Origin: Caballeronia jiangsuensis
Lineage (GTDB): Bacteria; Pseudomonadota; Gammaproteobacteria; Burkholderiales; Burkholderiaceae
Assembly (NCBI GenBank): GCA_000648925.1
Contig: JFHF01000024.1
Coordinates: 1-64,000 of the forward strand
Length of the DNA stretch: 64,000 nucleotides
Direction of reading: 5' to 3'
Shown: positions 16,661-25,869 of the stretch, one piece after another
How positions within the stretch are numbered: position 1 is the stretch's first letter
Layout: each line of letters opens with the position of its first letter
Made by a program: the position numbers and the translations under genes
The notes under the pieces: generated by a model
What the model was told of the DNA's origin: nothing
Seen by the model: only the letters and a program-made list of their open reading frames with translations
The model's database searches: none

Positions 16661-17400
16661 CTGAAGTGCTCCCAACACTCGACGCGCGGATTCGTTAAGC
16701 ACCGTGGCTTGCAGTGTACTCCAGCGTCGACAACCGAATGTGCCACTTGAGCTTTGAGACTGATGTCCAATTGCCTTCCATTTCGGCCGACCTGAGTGCG
16801 TATGATGGGCGATATCTTTCAAGGTTCATCGGCACGCGCCGAGTCTCCAAGGAAGGTGCAGCGGTCACATTCCGAACGGCAATACCGTAATGGCAGCCCG
16901 GTTTCCCGTGTCTTGTACGGCGACAAAAGAGCTGTGGTCCGGCTCGCTAATGAAGACGTTAAGAACCGAATTGGAGCCAGAACCGCCGAGAAGCACACAC
17001 CGACTGCGTCTATCATCGCGCGAGTAGCGGTTGGCAAGAGGGAAGACCGTTCCCTTGTCCGGACCTTCACGTGCGGTTTAGTTCAAGACCGGCGCGCGTC
17101 CGACCATCTCATTGCAAAATGCGAACTTCTCCACTACGCCGCAGCTCTCTGTCGGCTCTTGCGTTGAGGAGCGCGTCGCAAGCCGATGTTTGCTCATCGC
17201 ACTTGCGAGGTTCCAAGGTGATGCCGTCGCAACGTTCGACCGTCCCGGGCTCGGCAGCAGAAGTGGGCGGCCATGAGGCCGCGATTGCTGAATGGCAGAG
17301 TCGTGTGCGGCGCTTGAATACGTACAAACTGGTCGAACTTGAATAGTGTACCGACCGGCGCGGATAGTCGCCGTTGACATAGCCGGCGACCCGTTACGGC
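16661..17400. other. Gene-poor stretch
   Basis: About 740 bases. A very short frame at 17221-17346 (41 codons, ending RVRRLNTYKLVELE) has a possible ribosome site but too little to support a gene. All other frames look like noise. No RNA gene seen. Confidence 0.45.
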
Positions 17401-17739
17401 TTACGCCGGAGAAAACACCACCGCGCCGACGTCCGAGATTAGCGTAAAGCTTCGAAAAAAGCGGTAAGTCTGGTCGTCGACCGTTATTCGGTTCAAACCC
17501 ACATGGGTCCGTTTAAGCAATTCGTCCACTACACCTGCAGAAATTGTTCCGTGGTCAGTCAGTTTGCCGTCTTCGTCGGCGGGGTCACCAACTAGCACAG
17601 AACAGAGGTCGGTACCTCGGCGCATCACGACCACGCACTTGCCCTCTTCGAGAGAAATTTCCAGATATGCAGCCAGTGTGCGCAGCGACTCGGGCGTATG
17701 CCCGTCGGAGCCGGATGTCGAAGCTAAAGCGTTCCCCAT
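17401..17739 (-). CDS. Hypothetical protein
   Basis: A 112-residue acidic soluble protein: MGNALASTSGSDGHTPESLR, then LAAYLEISLEEGKCVVVMRR, then VDDQTYRFFRSFTLISDVGA and VVFSPA. The ATG at 17739 has ggag eight bases before it; the frame is open to 17853 but the upstream part is poor. It seems a compact mixed alpha/beta domain. I recall similar Burkholderia hypothetical proteins but no function. Confidence 0.6.
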   Translation of the reverse strand: MGNALASTSGSDGHTPESLRTLAAYLEISLEEGKCVVVMRRGTDLCSVLVGDPADEDGKLTDHGTISAGVVDELLKRTHVGLNRITVDDQTYRFFRSFTLISDVGAVVFSPA

Positions 17740-18039
17740 CTTGCCGTCTCCGTCCAAGGATATGGGTTCAGTGCAGAAGCTTACTCCCAAGGCGAACGGA
17801 TGTCGCTCTCGCCGGCGACGCTCGTCGTCGCAGTGCGTGCGTGCGCCCAGCAAGGCGCCATCTCAACGCGCGTTCGACACGTTGACCAAGGGCTCGTTCC
17901 GGCTTAACTCCGCGAAGTCCAGCTACCCCGAAATATTCGGTTTCACAACTCACAGATGCAACGTCAACAAGGCGGACAAGGGGCGCGTTGATGCAATGAA
18001 CGGCACGAAGCCGTCTCATCGACTCGACGGGAGATAAGC
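17740..18039. other. Gap without recognisable gene, promoter region
   Basis: About 300 bases between two divergent genes. Nothing specific was recognised; it should carry the promoters of both. Confidence 0.4.
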
Positions 18040-18369
18040 ATGAAAACGCTCACTCAGAAGCTCGCAGCAATCGCCGCGCTGTCAATCGCCTTCGCGGGAA
18101 CCGCATCGGCTGCAACCAATTGGGATGCATCGCATCCGCGTCGCGCTGAGGTCAATCAGCGGCTGGCCAATCAGGACCGCCGAATCCATCAAGAAGTCCG
18201 GGAAGGCGAACTGTCACGTGGCGAGGCGATGCGGCTGCATCGCGAAGACCATCAAGTGCGTCATGAGGAACGTCTGATGGCGAGCCAAAACGGCGGCCAC
18301 ATCACCCGTCAAGAAGACCGAGCGCTCAACCAGCGGGAAAATCGGGTAAGTCGGCAAATCGGTCAGTGA
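18040..18369 (+). CDS. Small exported basic protein
   Basis: A 109-residue protein with a clear signal peptide (MKTLTQKLAAIAALSIAFAG, cut after TASA at about 24). The mature part is charged and helical, with repeated H-x-x-E/R patterns: NQRLANQDRRIHQEVREGEL, then SRGEAMRLHREDHQVRHEER and NGGHITRQEDRALNQRENRV. The many histidines might bind metal. The ATG at 18040 follows gggagataag. Similar periplasmic proteins recur in Burkholderia; function unknown. A strong hairpin follows the gene. Confidence 0.75.
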   Translation: MKTLTQKLAAIAALSIAFAGTASAATNWDASHPRRAEVNQRLANQDRRIHQEVREGELSRGEAMRLHREDHQVRHEERLMASQNGGHITRQEDRALNQRENRVSRQIGQ

Positions 18370-18379
18370 ATCTGAAAGC

Positions 18380-18416
18380 CGCAGCGCCGAATGGATGATT
18401 TCTCTTCGGCGTTGCG
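18380..18416. repeat. Strong hairpin after the small exported protein
   Basis: Arms CGCAGCGCCGAA and TTCGGCGTTGCG pair over 11 of 12 positions with a 13-base loop. No T run follows on the plus strand. It may protect the 3' end of the upstream mRNA or act as a weak terminator. Confidence 0.5.
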
Positions 18417-18547
18417 GGCGCGAATGCACCTGCGCGAGCAGCGGTTAGGGCTTACGTAGTTTGTTTAACAAGGAACTGATGTTCTGGGCATAGCCCGCGA
18501 CACGGGTGTCGGATGTCGCCACACTCGCAACGAAAATGAGTGAATCA

Positions 18548-18799
18548 ATGAAAAACATGTTTTTGGTCCTGTTGGGAAGTGCTCTGCTTGCATCTGCCGG
18601 CGCCGCGAGTGCTGAAGGTTGCTTGAAAGGCGCGGTAGTCGGTGGTGTCGCTGGTCACTATGCCGGGCATCACGCGGTAGTCGGCGCCGTCGGTGGCTGT
18701 GTCGTCGGGCGGCATCTCGCCAAAGAGAAGCGCAAGCAAGCTGCCGCTGAGGCGCAATCGCAGGAGCACGGGCAGATGCAGCCGACAGTCATGCGCTGA
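18548..18799 (+). CDS. Exported glycine-zipper protein
   Basis: An 83-residue protein. Signal peptide MKNMFLVLLGSALLASAGAA ending near S-A-E; then CLKGAVVGGVAGHYAGHHAV and VGAVGGCVVGRHLAKEKRKQ, a glycine-zipper of small residues in a helical pattern with two cysteines, and a basic, Gln-rich end. Glycine-zipper proteins insert into or line up on membranes. The ATG at 18548 is chosen; a second Met three codons on is also possible and the ribosome site is weak. Confidence 0.65.
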   Translation: MKNMFLVLLGSALLASAGAASAEGCLKGAVVGGVAGHYAGHHAVVGAVGGCVVGRHLAKEKRKQAAAEAQSQEHGQMQPTVMR

Positions 18800-19023
18800 G
18801 CGGCGGCGTTGGCACGGTCAGTCTGCGGGCAGCAATCAAATCGGCTCGAGGCTTGAGCATCGGGCGACGGCGTCAACGCAAACCTTGTGCAGCAGCGAAC
18901 ACGCCGGTCAGCGCCTCTTAAAAGCGTCTCTCGGGACGCAGTGCTTTTGGCGTGTGTGTGGGGTGAGTTGCCGGCTCGTTATCGACGCGCTGTGAGCAAA
19001 GATTCTTCGGAGTCGGCGGAGCG

Positions 19024-19479
19024 CTATTGCTTGCGCGGCAGCATGAAGCGCTCAAGAAGCGCGGTCGTTTGCTTCTCGGCATCGTTCTCAAGCGCCGGTG
19101 AGTACATATCGGCGACCGTGCGCTTCGCGGCCTTTCCGAAACTTGTAGGTTCGACGTTGATTGCGTCGGCGCAGGCGAACCACGCCTCGACGTCTTTTCC
19201 AAGCGAAATTAGGCGGCCGTGGGTTGTTTTCAGACGAATGCCGTACCCTACGACCAGCGTGAAGCCGAGGAACATGCCGGCAGCCATGCACGTGACGAAA
19301 GCGGTGCCCCACTGAACGATGTCGATATCGGCAGCCCAAAGCATGGCGGCCGCCCAAAGCCCAACGCCCGTGCCGACGCCGAGGCCCGCGAACGCAAAGC
19401 CTACGGCGCGGGTCTCGCGGAGCAACTCTTGGACGATTGTCGCTCCAAATGATTTGTTGTGTGTAGCCGGCCTGGGCAC
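19024..19479 (-). CDS. Hypothetical membrane protein with two spans
   Basis: About 151 residues if the GTG at 19477-19479 is used (agaagg nine bases before it). The protein has VQELLRETRAVGFAFAGLGV, then GVGLWAAAMLWAADIDI and TAFVTCMAAGMFLGFTLVVG: two membrane helices joined by a short polar loop, then a cytoplasmic tail of about 60 residues (LGKDVEAWFACADAINVEPT ... LLERFMLPRKQ). The start is unsure because no ATG lies at a suitable place. No family recognised. Confidence 0.5.
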   Translation of the reverse strand: MPRPATHNKSFGATIVQELLRETRAVGFAFAGLGVGTGVGLWAAAMLWAADIDIVQWGTAFVTCMAAGMFLGFTLVVGYGIRLKTTHGRLISLGKDVEAWFACADAINVEPTSFGKAAKRTVADMYSPALENDAEKQTTALLERFMLPRKQ

Positions 19480-19832
19480 TGGTTGTGACCTTCTGCTTTT
19501 GTAGAAATCGTTCCCCAATGGGTTGCAGCGTAGGGGCCTTGGCAAAGGACGTCTGTCCGGTGGAAAACATTCTGTCGTTTCCGGACCGCGCATCGCGGGG
19601 AAACGTGCCGAAGACCACTTCGAGGACAATGCGGCCTTCTGCCTCTATCCCAGAGCTGACGTGGCGTGGAAGGGCAACCGCCTGTGTCTTTTGCCGGCGG
19701 CTTCGTGGAATCACATCTGTTGGACTGGCTGTGGGGCGCACAACGCGAAGCTCGTGCAGGCGAAGCGCGGCGCCGTGAGAGCGCGATATGGGTTGACTAC
19801 AATGTGGATTGACGACCCGCCGACGCAAACTC
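19480..19832. other. Gap without recognisable gene
   Basis: About 350 bases between divergent genes. Frames overlap on both strands but none is convincing. Confidence 0.4.
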
Positions 19833-21608
19833 ATGACCAGCCAAACTCATTTCCGCGATGTGCTGACATTGGACGAAGTGCAGTCTCTCGCCGACATCAA
19901 GACGTTCGCTCGCGGGAAATCGTACTTCCATGAGGGAGCCGTATCACGACTCGACGAGAGCGGCGGAGCCTTGCGTGCAAACGTCAACGGTTCGACCCGT
20001 TACAGCGTCGAAATGAAGGTCGGACTCGACGGAGAACTTGCCTACAGTTGCGATTGTCCGGTTGGACAATCAGGGACCATTTGCAAGCATGTCGTGGCTG
20101 TTGCGCTCTCCTGGCTCGAAAATTCCGGCGTTGAGGTCTTTCATCCGGATGAGTCAGAGCCGACGAAGACCAGAAAGAAGCGCAAGACCGCCGAAGAGCT
20201 TATCGCCGAGTACGTGGCGACGTTGAGCGACGACGCCATGCGCGAACTGCTGCTCGATGCAGTTGAACGCGACATGGTGCTCCGCGACAAGCTGCTTTTT
20301 GCGGCCCGAGCAGCCAGTGCTCACGACTTGCCCAGCATGAAGGCCGCTGTGAGGGAGGCGACGAGAATTGGCCGACCGCTTGATTGGCGCGAGGCGGGTG
20401 GATACGGGGATGGGCTAATGTCGCTCGCCGATGCGCTTCGCCAACAACTCAGTGGGCCTGCGGCCTCGCACGTGGTAGAACTTGCGGAACTGGCTATTGC
20501 CGGCGCCGAAAAGAGTCTCGAGCAGATTGATGATTCGAACGGCGACGTGATGCCGGGGATTCTCGAATTGGCATCAGTCCATCTCGAAGCATGCTGCCAA
20601 ACCTCGCCTGACCCAATCAAGCTTGCTGAGCGTCTATTTCGCTTCCAAGTCGGAGGCCTATGGGACACTTTCTATGACGTGATACCGGCCTATGTTGAGC
20701 CACTCGGCGACGCCGGATTACAGAGATACCGACAACTTGTCGAGGAGCAATGGCGGCAGCTTCCAAGCCTGTCGCCCAGCGATGGACTGCGCCGAACGTT
20801 CGAAGGCAATCGAACGCGACTCGAGCATGCGATGCTGGGACTTGCAGAGCACGACAGGGACGTCGACGAGCTGATTGCAATTCGACAGAAGGACCTTTCG
20901 GCTCCGTATCGGTATCTGCTGATTGCAGAAACTTATTCTCAGAACGGTCGGTACGATGATGGCCTTGATTGGGCTCGGCAAGGGCTCGCAGCCTTCAAAG
21001 ACCCAGACAGACGCCTGCTCGACTTCTGCGTGCAGGAGTACCTACGTCGTGGCGACTCCGTGGACGCGAATATGTATGCTTGGGTGCGCTTCGAGCAGCG
21101 TCCCGACGCCGACGGGTTCGCAGCGCTGATGGAAGTTGGCCGAGCGACGAACAGCGTTGACCTGGCACGCGACCGAGCGTTCACGTTCCTCTGGGCGCTA
21201 GTGAAGAAGGAGGAAGCTTCGGCTGCCGCAAATAACTCTGTGTGGTACCACCCACGGGCCCGCACGACTATCGTCGAAATCCTGCTCGCGGCGAAGGAAC
21301 ACGATAAGGCGTGGGAGGCTTTCGCTGGTGGCCCGGTCGCGACGAATTTGTGGGCCACGATGGCATCAATCCGAGCGAAAACTCATCCTCGTGACGCAAT
21401 CACTCTTTATCACCGTCTGTTACCAATTGCCGCTGCTCAAGGAACAAGGAAAGGGCGCTATGAGGAAGCGTTCAACATCGTACGCAAGATTCGGAGTCTG
21501 AGAACAGAACTGGGCGAGCAGATTGAATTTGCGAAAGAGCTCGATGTCATTCGAGACGCGTATGGCGCCAAGAGAAATTTCATGAAGTTGCTCTCTACTT
21601 TGTCATGA
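19833..21608 (+). CDS. SWIM zinc-finger protein with helical repeats
   Basis: A 591-residue soluble protein. Residues about 60-90 hold the SWIM zinc finger, CDCPVGQSGTICKHVVAVAL, with the C-x-C-x(n)-C-x-H pattern used for DNA or protein binding. After a basic linker (EPTKTRKKRKTAEEL) the remaining 450 residues are mainly amphipathic helices arranged like TPR-type repeats (LIAETYSQNGRYDDGLDWAR is a clear example). The ATG at 19833 is used; no strong ribosome site is seen. Such SWIM proteins are widespread but uncharacterised; a link to DNA repair or chromatin is plausible, not shown. Confidence 0.85.
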   Translation: MTSQTHFRDVLTLDEVQSLADIKTFARGKSYFHEGAVSRLDESGGALRANVNGSTRYSVEMKVGLDGELAYSCDCPVGQSGTICKHVVAVALSWLENSGVEVFHPDESEPTKTRKKRKTAEELIAEYVATLSDDAMRELLLDAVERDMVLRDKLLFAARAASAHDLPSMKAAVREATRIGRPLDWREAGGYGDGLMSLADALRQQLSGPAASHVVELAELAIAGAEKSLEQIDDSNGDVMPGILELASVHLEACCQTSPDPIKLAERLFRFQVGGLWDTFYDVIPAYVEPLGDAGLQRYRQLVEEQWRQLPSLSPSDGLRRTFEGNRTRLEHAMLGLAEHDRDVDELIAIRQKDLSAPYRYLLIAETYSQNGRYDDGLDWARQGLAAFKDPDRRLLDFCVQEYLRRGDSVDANMYAWVRFEQRPDADGFAALMEVGRATNSVDLARDRAFTFLWALVKKEEASAAANNSVWYHPRARTTIVEILLAAKEHDKAWEAFAGGPVATNLWATMASIRAKTHPRDAITLYHRLLPIAAAQGTRKGRYEEAFNIVRKIRSLRTELGEQIEFAKELDVIRDAYGAKRNFMKLLSTLS

Positions 21609-21792
21609 TGGAATGCGATAAGCGATGGTATGAGGCAACTCCTTCATTGCCTTCCGCAGATTACTACCGCTGCCCTGAGTGCCCGCAAATCGACTTTCCC
21701 CGTCATTAGAGCATTGCTCTAGGCGCTAACGTGCATTTCTTACTGCGCATATGGCATAGTGCATTGATTCCAATCACAAAACGGGACAAGCC

Positions 21793-22794
21793 ATGGCTAC
21801 GCTATAGAGCATTCAGTCGAAGATTGCGAAACTGCAGGCGCAGGCGGACGCGATTACCAAGAAGCAGTCGACGAAAGTCATTGCCGAGATTCATGCTTTG
21901 ATGGCAGAGCACGGGATAACAATGGAGGACCTCGGCTCCGCGTATGGTGGCACGAAGCGTGGCAGCAAGATGGCGATGAAGTCAGCTTCGGTCAAGGGAG
22001 CGCCGAAGGCGAGATATAAAGACCCAAAGTCGGGAGCGACTTGGAGCGGACATGGACGCGCGCCGGGCTGGATTGCGAATGCAAAGAATCGCGACAGGTT
22101 TCTTATTGATGGCGATGCCGCGGGCGTCTCGACCGCCGCCAAAACATCGCCGAGGTCTGTCGGCAATTACGTTAGGGGCCCGCAGCCCGCGCTGTACCGC
22201 GACCCTAAGTCGGGGGCGGAATGGAGTGGTCGCGGCAGAGCTCCGGCGTGGCTGGCGAGTGCTAAGAATCGCGACCGTTTTCTAATTGATGGCAATGCGT
22301 CGACCGTTTCCGCTGCCGGCAAAGGTTCGGCGAAGGCCGCCGGCAATTATATTCGTGGACCTCAACTTGCAAAGTATCGCGACCCCAAAAGCGGCGCGGA
22401 ATGGAGTGGGCGCGGCAAAGCGCCGGGTTGGCTGGCTGGTGCCAACGACCGGACGAAGTTCCTGATTAACGGCGCTGCGGCTACGCCTGCTGACGACAGC
22501 GAAAGCGTCCCGAAGGCGGTCGCGGCGAAGAAAGCAGGGGCGAAGAAGACCACCGCGACGGCATCAGCGAAGAAGGAGGTTGCGAAGAAAGCTTCGGCAA
22601 CCTCCGCGAAGACCTCTGCCGGCAAGAACGCCGCCGCGAAAAAGTCGACGTCCGCAGCGAAGAAGCGACCGCAGGCCGGGGGCAGGAAGGCTGGCGCCAG
22701 ACAGGTTGTGGCAAAGAAGGCTGGAGACCAAGCGACACCAGATAGTGCCGTAGACTCGACGACGCTGCTGCCCGACGAGCGGGAGCGAAGTTGA
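21793..22794 (+). pseudogene. H-NS-type protein with three DNA-binding domains, amber codon at position 5
   Basis: The full frame of 334 codons starts MATL, then TAG at 21805-21807, then SIQSKIAKLQAQADAITKKQ, the normal H-NS coiled coil. After it come three H-NS DNA-binding domains: SGATWSGHGRAPGWIANA, SGAEWSGRGRAPAWLASA and SGAEWSGRGKAPGWLAGA, then a Lys/Ala-rich H1-like tail from about 235. The amber codon separates the start from the rest. A start inside the coiled coil (for instance ATG 21901) would give a protein without its oligomerisation part. Readthrough, suppression or a sequencing error are alternatives. Confidence 0.75.
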
Positions 22795-23303
22795 CACGTT
22801 ACTCCGGTTGCTTGAAAGCTATTGTGCCGCGCCCCTTCCGACGACTTCCAGCGGTTGCAGACCGCTCGCCGAAGGGGCCACTGCAAGCCGAATGCGTGTG
22901 GGGCACGGCACGCGTAGAGCAGTTACGGCACTCTGTACGAATCTGGTCGGTCGGGGAACTCTTCGTTGTCTACCAAGCGCCCTCCGCCGAAGTCTCTCAC
23001 CAGCGACGGCGACGCTGCTGTGAAGGGCATCGACGAAATGCGGCAGAAAGCGAAGCTCGTAGCGTCGCATCACGGCGAAAAAGCGACTGCCCCGGCACGG
23101 CGTGCTGACTTCATTTTCTCGGGGCTGCCGCAGTAAATTCTCTATCGACGCACGACCCGACCTCCGGGAAACCCATGCGTAGGAAAGTACTTCCTTCTGC
23201 GCGAACTGCAAAAATGGCGACCTGAGCATGTGAAGGCGAAGGGCTAGTCGTCGACATTTCCTTCGCTGGAACACTCGCTGCGAGTCCCGGTATTCGGACG
23301 CAA
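22795..23303. other. Gene-poor stretch
   Basis: About 510 bases between two convergent genes. Frames on both strands are low quality, and no terminator of standard form was recognised. Confidence 0.4.
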
Positions 23304-23978
23304 TTAGTGGCTGACATTCCCTTGAGGGGAAGATGCGCTCGCGAACGAAACTTGCGCATAGAAACCGTCCGTGTCACTCGTTTGCTGCGGAAGGACCGTC
23401 TCATATCCCATCTGTTGCAAAGCGGAAGCCACTTTCGCTGTGTGCAGTAGACAAGAATGTCTATAGCGCGAGGGAAGGGCGGCCGGATGCTCATGAGAAT
23501 CGAGCACGTCTAGGTCGAATACCTCGATTGCTTGCTTGGCAAAAATCTTAGTTACCGGCTTGTTTTTAAACTGCCGCAGCGAGTCTAGTAAGCCCACGAG
23601 TTTGTGCTGCAGCGGAATAATGAATGTATGCGTTTCTTCGCGACTCAGAGCAATCGCAACCGCGCGCTGCCGACTCCAATAGTCGATGGCGTTCCACACC
23701 TCCGGCTCAGCGGGATTTGCCAGCCAATTCAGACGAGCGTCTCCAAGGTGAAGCACGAATGCGACCATCGGCATCTTCGGGCCTCCCATTGGAATGGCAT
23801 CGAAGACAGCGTGCGTTTCCCCGATGTAGCGGGCCGGGTCAAAAGAGACGACTTGTTCAAGCACAGGCCCGCGGAGGCGGGAATTAGCCTGCTTATATTC
23901 ACTCGCTGGCGCAATGATGCCGAGCGGGATACGAGACAAGACGTTGAATTTCTTAGAAGCGGTGGCGGCGTTCAGCAT
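23304..23978 (-). CDS. Hypothetical protein divergent from the DNA methyltransferase
   Basis: A 224-residue soluble protein of unknown family. Recognisable stretches: NVLSRIPLGIIAPASEYKQA, then PKMPMVAFVLHLGDARLNWL, HTFIIPLQHKLVGLLDSLRQ and AIEVFDLDVLDSHEH. Composition is fully protein-like. It starts at ATG 23978, 310 bases from the cytosine methyltransferase on the other strand. No PD-(D/E)XK or HNH pattern typical of restriction enzymes could be identified, so a restriction partner role is only a positional guess. Confidence 0.6.
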   Translation of the reverse strand: MLNAATASKKFNVLSRIPLGIIAPASEYKQANSRLRGPVLEQVVSFDPARYIGETHAVFDAIPMGGPKMPMVAFVLHLGDARLNWLANPAEPEVWNAIDYWSRQRAVAIALSREETHTFIIPLQHKLVGLLDSLRQFKNKPVTKIFAKQAIEVFDLDVLDSHEHPAALPSRYRHSCLLHTAKVASALQQMGYETVLPQQTSDTDGFYAQVSFASASSPQGNVSH

Positions 23979-24260
23979 TTGATTTTAGTCATCGAATTAA
24001 CCCCTTGTTGTGGGGAACGGAAGGGAGATTAACGACAACGGCCGTATAAAACAAGGTTTAATTGCAAGCCTGTTCTAGGTTGTTTTGTCCCGTATAAATA
24101 CTTAAGCCAAGCGCCCTTTCTCTATTTTCAGCAGCGTACACCACTGCTTACCTCATTTCTTCTAACTGGGTCATGAGGTGCAGTGAGGCGGCGTGGGGGT
24201 CGCGTCGGCTATTGCAGCAACGGCCGGAGGAATTTTGTCTCCCGGCTAAAAACGACTTCT
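23979..24260. promoter_or_regulatory. Divergent promoter region with repeated TATAAA boxes
   Basis: An AT-rich stretch between the hypothetical gene and the methyltransferase. Two similar blocks, ccgtataaaa (about 24042-24051) and ccgtataaat (about 24090-24099), lie 48 bases apart; each holds a TATAAA that may be a -10 element. No convincing -35 could be paired with either. Confidence 0.35.
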
Positions 24261-24287
24261 ACACGAGCTTTATTTTTGAGCTCGTGT
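24261..24287 (+). promoter_or_regulatory. Perfect hairpin directly before the methyltransferase start
   Basis: ACACGAGCT and AGCTCGTGT form a perfect 9-bp stem around a nine-base AT-rich loop, ending one base before the ATG at 24289. It covers the place where the ribosome site should be. It could act as an RNA hairpin limiting translation or as an operator on DNA. Confidence 0.7.
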
Positions 24288-24288
24288 C

Positions 24289-25482
24289 ATGGATTTCAAT
24301 CAGTCGTTTGCGTGCGCTGTACAGCCTTCCCTTAACACCGAACTGCCGCAAAGCGGAAGTGGCGGATTAGAGTTATTCGATTGCGTCGAGCTTTTCGCGG
24401 GATGCGGTGCAATGGCGCTTGGATTGGCTCGCGCTGAATTCGCGCACACATGCATGGTCGAAATTAACCCGCAGGCGTGTCGGACTCTACGCGACAATTT
24501 TGCGTCTGAGACAAGGCTCAGCCATCTTTCAGTTTTGGAGAGAGATGTACGTGGTATCGATTGGACCTCCTTCTCGGGCTCGTCTCTGGTCGCGGGAGGG
24601 CCGCCGTGCCAACCATTCTCAAACGGTGGCTTATCGGCAGGGAAGCACGACACGCGTGATATGTGGCCGGAGGCCATTCGGGCTGTACGGGAGATTCAAC
24701 CTCAGGCGTTTGTGTTCGAGAATGTAAAGGGACTTCTGAGAAAGTCCTTCTCAGATTATCTTCGAAGCATTTTGAACTCTCTTGAGCGAGGCGGCGACGT
24801 TGACCCTGGCGCCGTCATGCGCTATCAGGTCGTCGTCATCCAAGTGAATGCTGCCGACTATGGGGCAGCGCAGAAGCGCGACCGGGTTCTTATCGCAGGT
24901 GTTCGCTTGGATGCCGGAGTACTCGCGCCATTTCCTCGTCCCACACATAGCCTCGAACGCCTCGTCTGGGATAAGTGGTGCGATGGAGAATACTGGACGA
25001 GGCATGACCTAGAGCGACCGGACCCTGCGACGATGTCGCGTGCGGAGCGTGCAGTGTTAAAGAATGTTCTGCGGTCAAGCGTTAAGCCGGAGGGCTTGCC
25101 TTGGCAAACATGCCGAGACGCATTCGCGGGTCTTGGCGAACCAAACGTGTCGAATTGCATGCACGGTCATGAATCGCGTGGAGTTGCAAGGCAATACCCC
25201 GGCCACTCCGGCAGCAGTTGGGATTTGCCTGCAAAAGCCCTTAAGGCCGGCGTTCACGGGGTGCCGGGCGGCGAAAATATGGTGGTATCTAGCGACGGCA
25301 CAGCACGGTACTTCACGGTCCGAGAGGCATGTCGGCTCCAAGGACTGCCTGATAGCTTTGTGCCGAGCGGTTCTTGGTCACAAGCGATGCGGCAACTCGG
25401 GAATGCCGTTCCTGCGACTTTGGCCGAGGTGGCGGGAAACTGGCTTGCGAATACGTTGCGTGGTGAATGCTCCTCTCAGTAA
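24289..25482 (+). CDS. C5-cytosine DNA methyltransferase
   Basis: A 397-residue enzyme that methylates carbon 5 of cytosine using S-adenosylmethionine. All key motifs are in order: motif I ELFAGCGAMALGLARAEF (34-51), motif IV GGPPCQPFS with catalytic Cys107, motif VI FENVKG (Glu144), motif VIII QKRDR (195-199), the target-recognition region about 215-320, then motif IX RLQGLPDSF and motif X QLGNAVPATLAEVAG. Length is usual for Dcm-type enzymes, so it seems intact. Motif I has FAGCGA in place of the common FAGxGG. No restriction enzyme is clearly present beside it, so it may be an orphan or the survivor of a restriction-modification system. Confidence 0.95.
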   Translation: MDFNQSFACAVQPSLNTELPQSGSGGLELFDCVELFAGCGAMALGLARAEFAHTCMVEINPQACRTLRDNFASETRLSHLSVLERDVRGIDWTSFSGSSLVAGGPPCQPFSNGGLSAGKHDTRDMWPEAIRAVREIQPQAFVFENVKGLLRKSFSDYLRSILNSLERGGDVDPGAVMRYQVVVIQVNAADYGAAQKRDRVLIAGVRLDAGVLAPFPRPTHSLERLVWDKWCDGEYWTRHDLERPDPATMSRAERAVLKNVLRSSVKPEGLPWQTCRDAFAGLGEPNVSNCMHGHESRGVARQYPGHSGSSWDLPAKALKAGVHGVPGGENMVVSSDGTARYFTVREACRLQGLPDSFVPSGSWSQAMRQLGNAVPATLAEVAGNWLANTLRGECSSQ

Positions 25483-25869
25483 ATAAGAAGGGATATTAAG
25501 GCCGCTGCGCAGGCGGACGACGGGATGGCTGGCACTCAATATTGATGTGAGTCGCGGGAGTGGTGCCAATTCAAACTGGTTCTCGCTCCGCAGAAACGGC
25601 GAAAGGCTTGAGACATTTGTTTAAGGCTACTCGGCTATTATCATAAGTCAGAGTCCATTTTCTCCCTCCGAATTTATCGCGAAAAGAGTTGACGTGCAAA
25701 GCTCAGATGAAAAAAAGGAGGGCGCGGGCAGCTTTTGCGGTCCTTTCGAAACAGGCTTTGAGCGGACCTGCAAGTACACTGGGCGTGAGAGTGAAGCGAA
25801 ACGTGTTGTGGTTTTTGCTGACTTTGAGCATGGCCGGGCATGCATCGGAAGACGCAAGAGTTGCGGTCG
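25483..25869. other. Gap with a possible truncated secreted-protein start
   Basis: About 390 bases. On the plus strand a GTG at about 25791 begins VKRNVLWFLLTLSMAGHASE, which looks like a signal peptide, then DARVAVVMYATANKCQARQ before the reading becomes noise close to the end of the ATPase remnant. No good ribosome site supports it. Confidence 0.3.

Noticed and set aside
19088..19834. Minus-strand frame of about 248 codons
   Set aside because: Out of frame with the two-span membrane protein and very Arg/His-rich.
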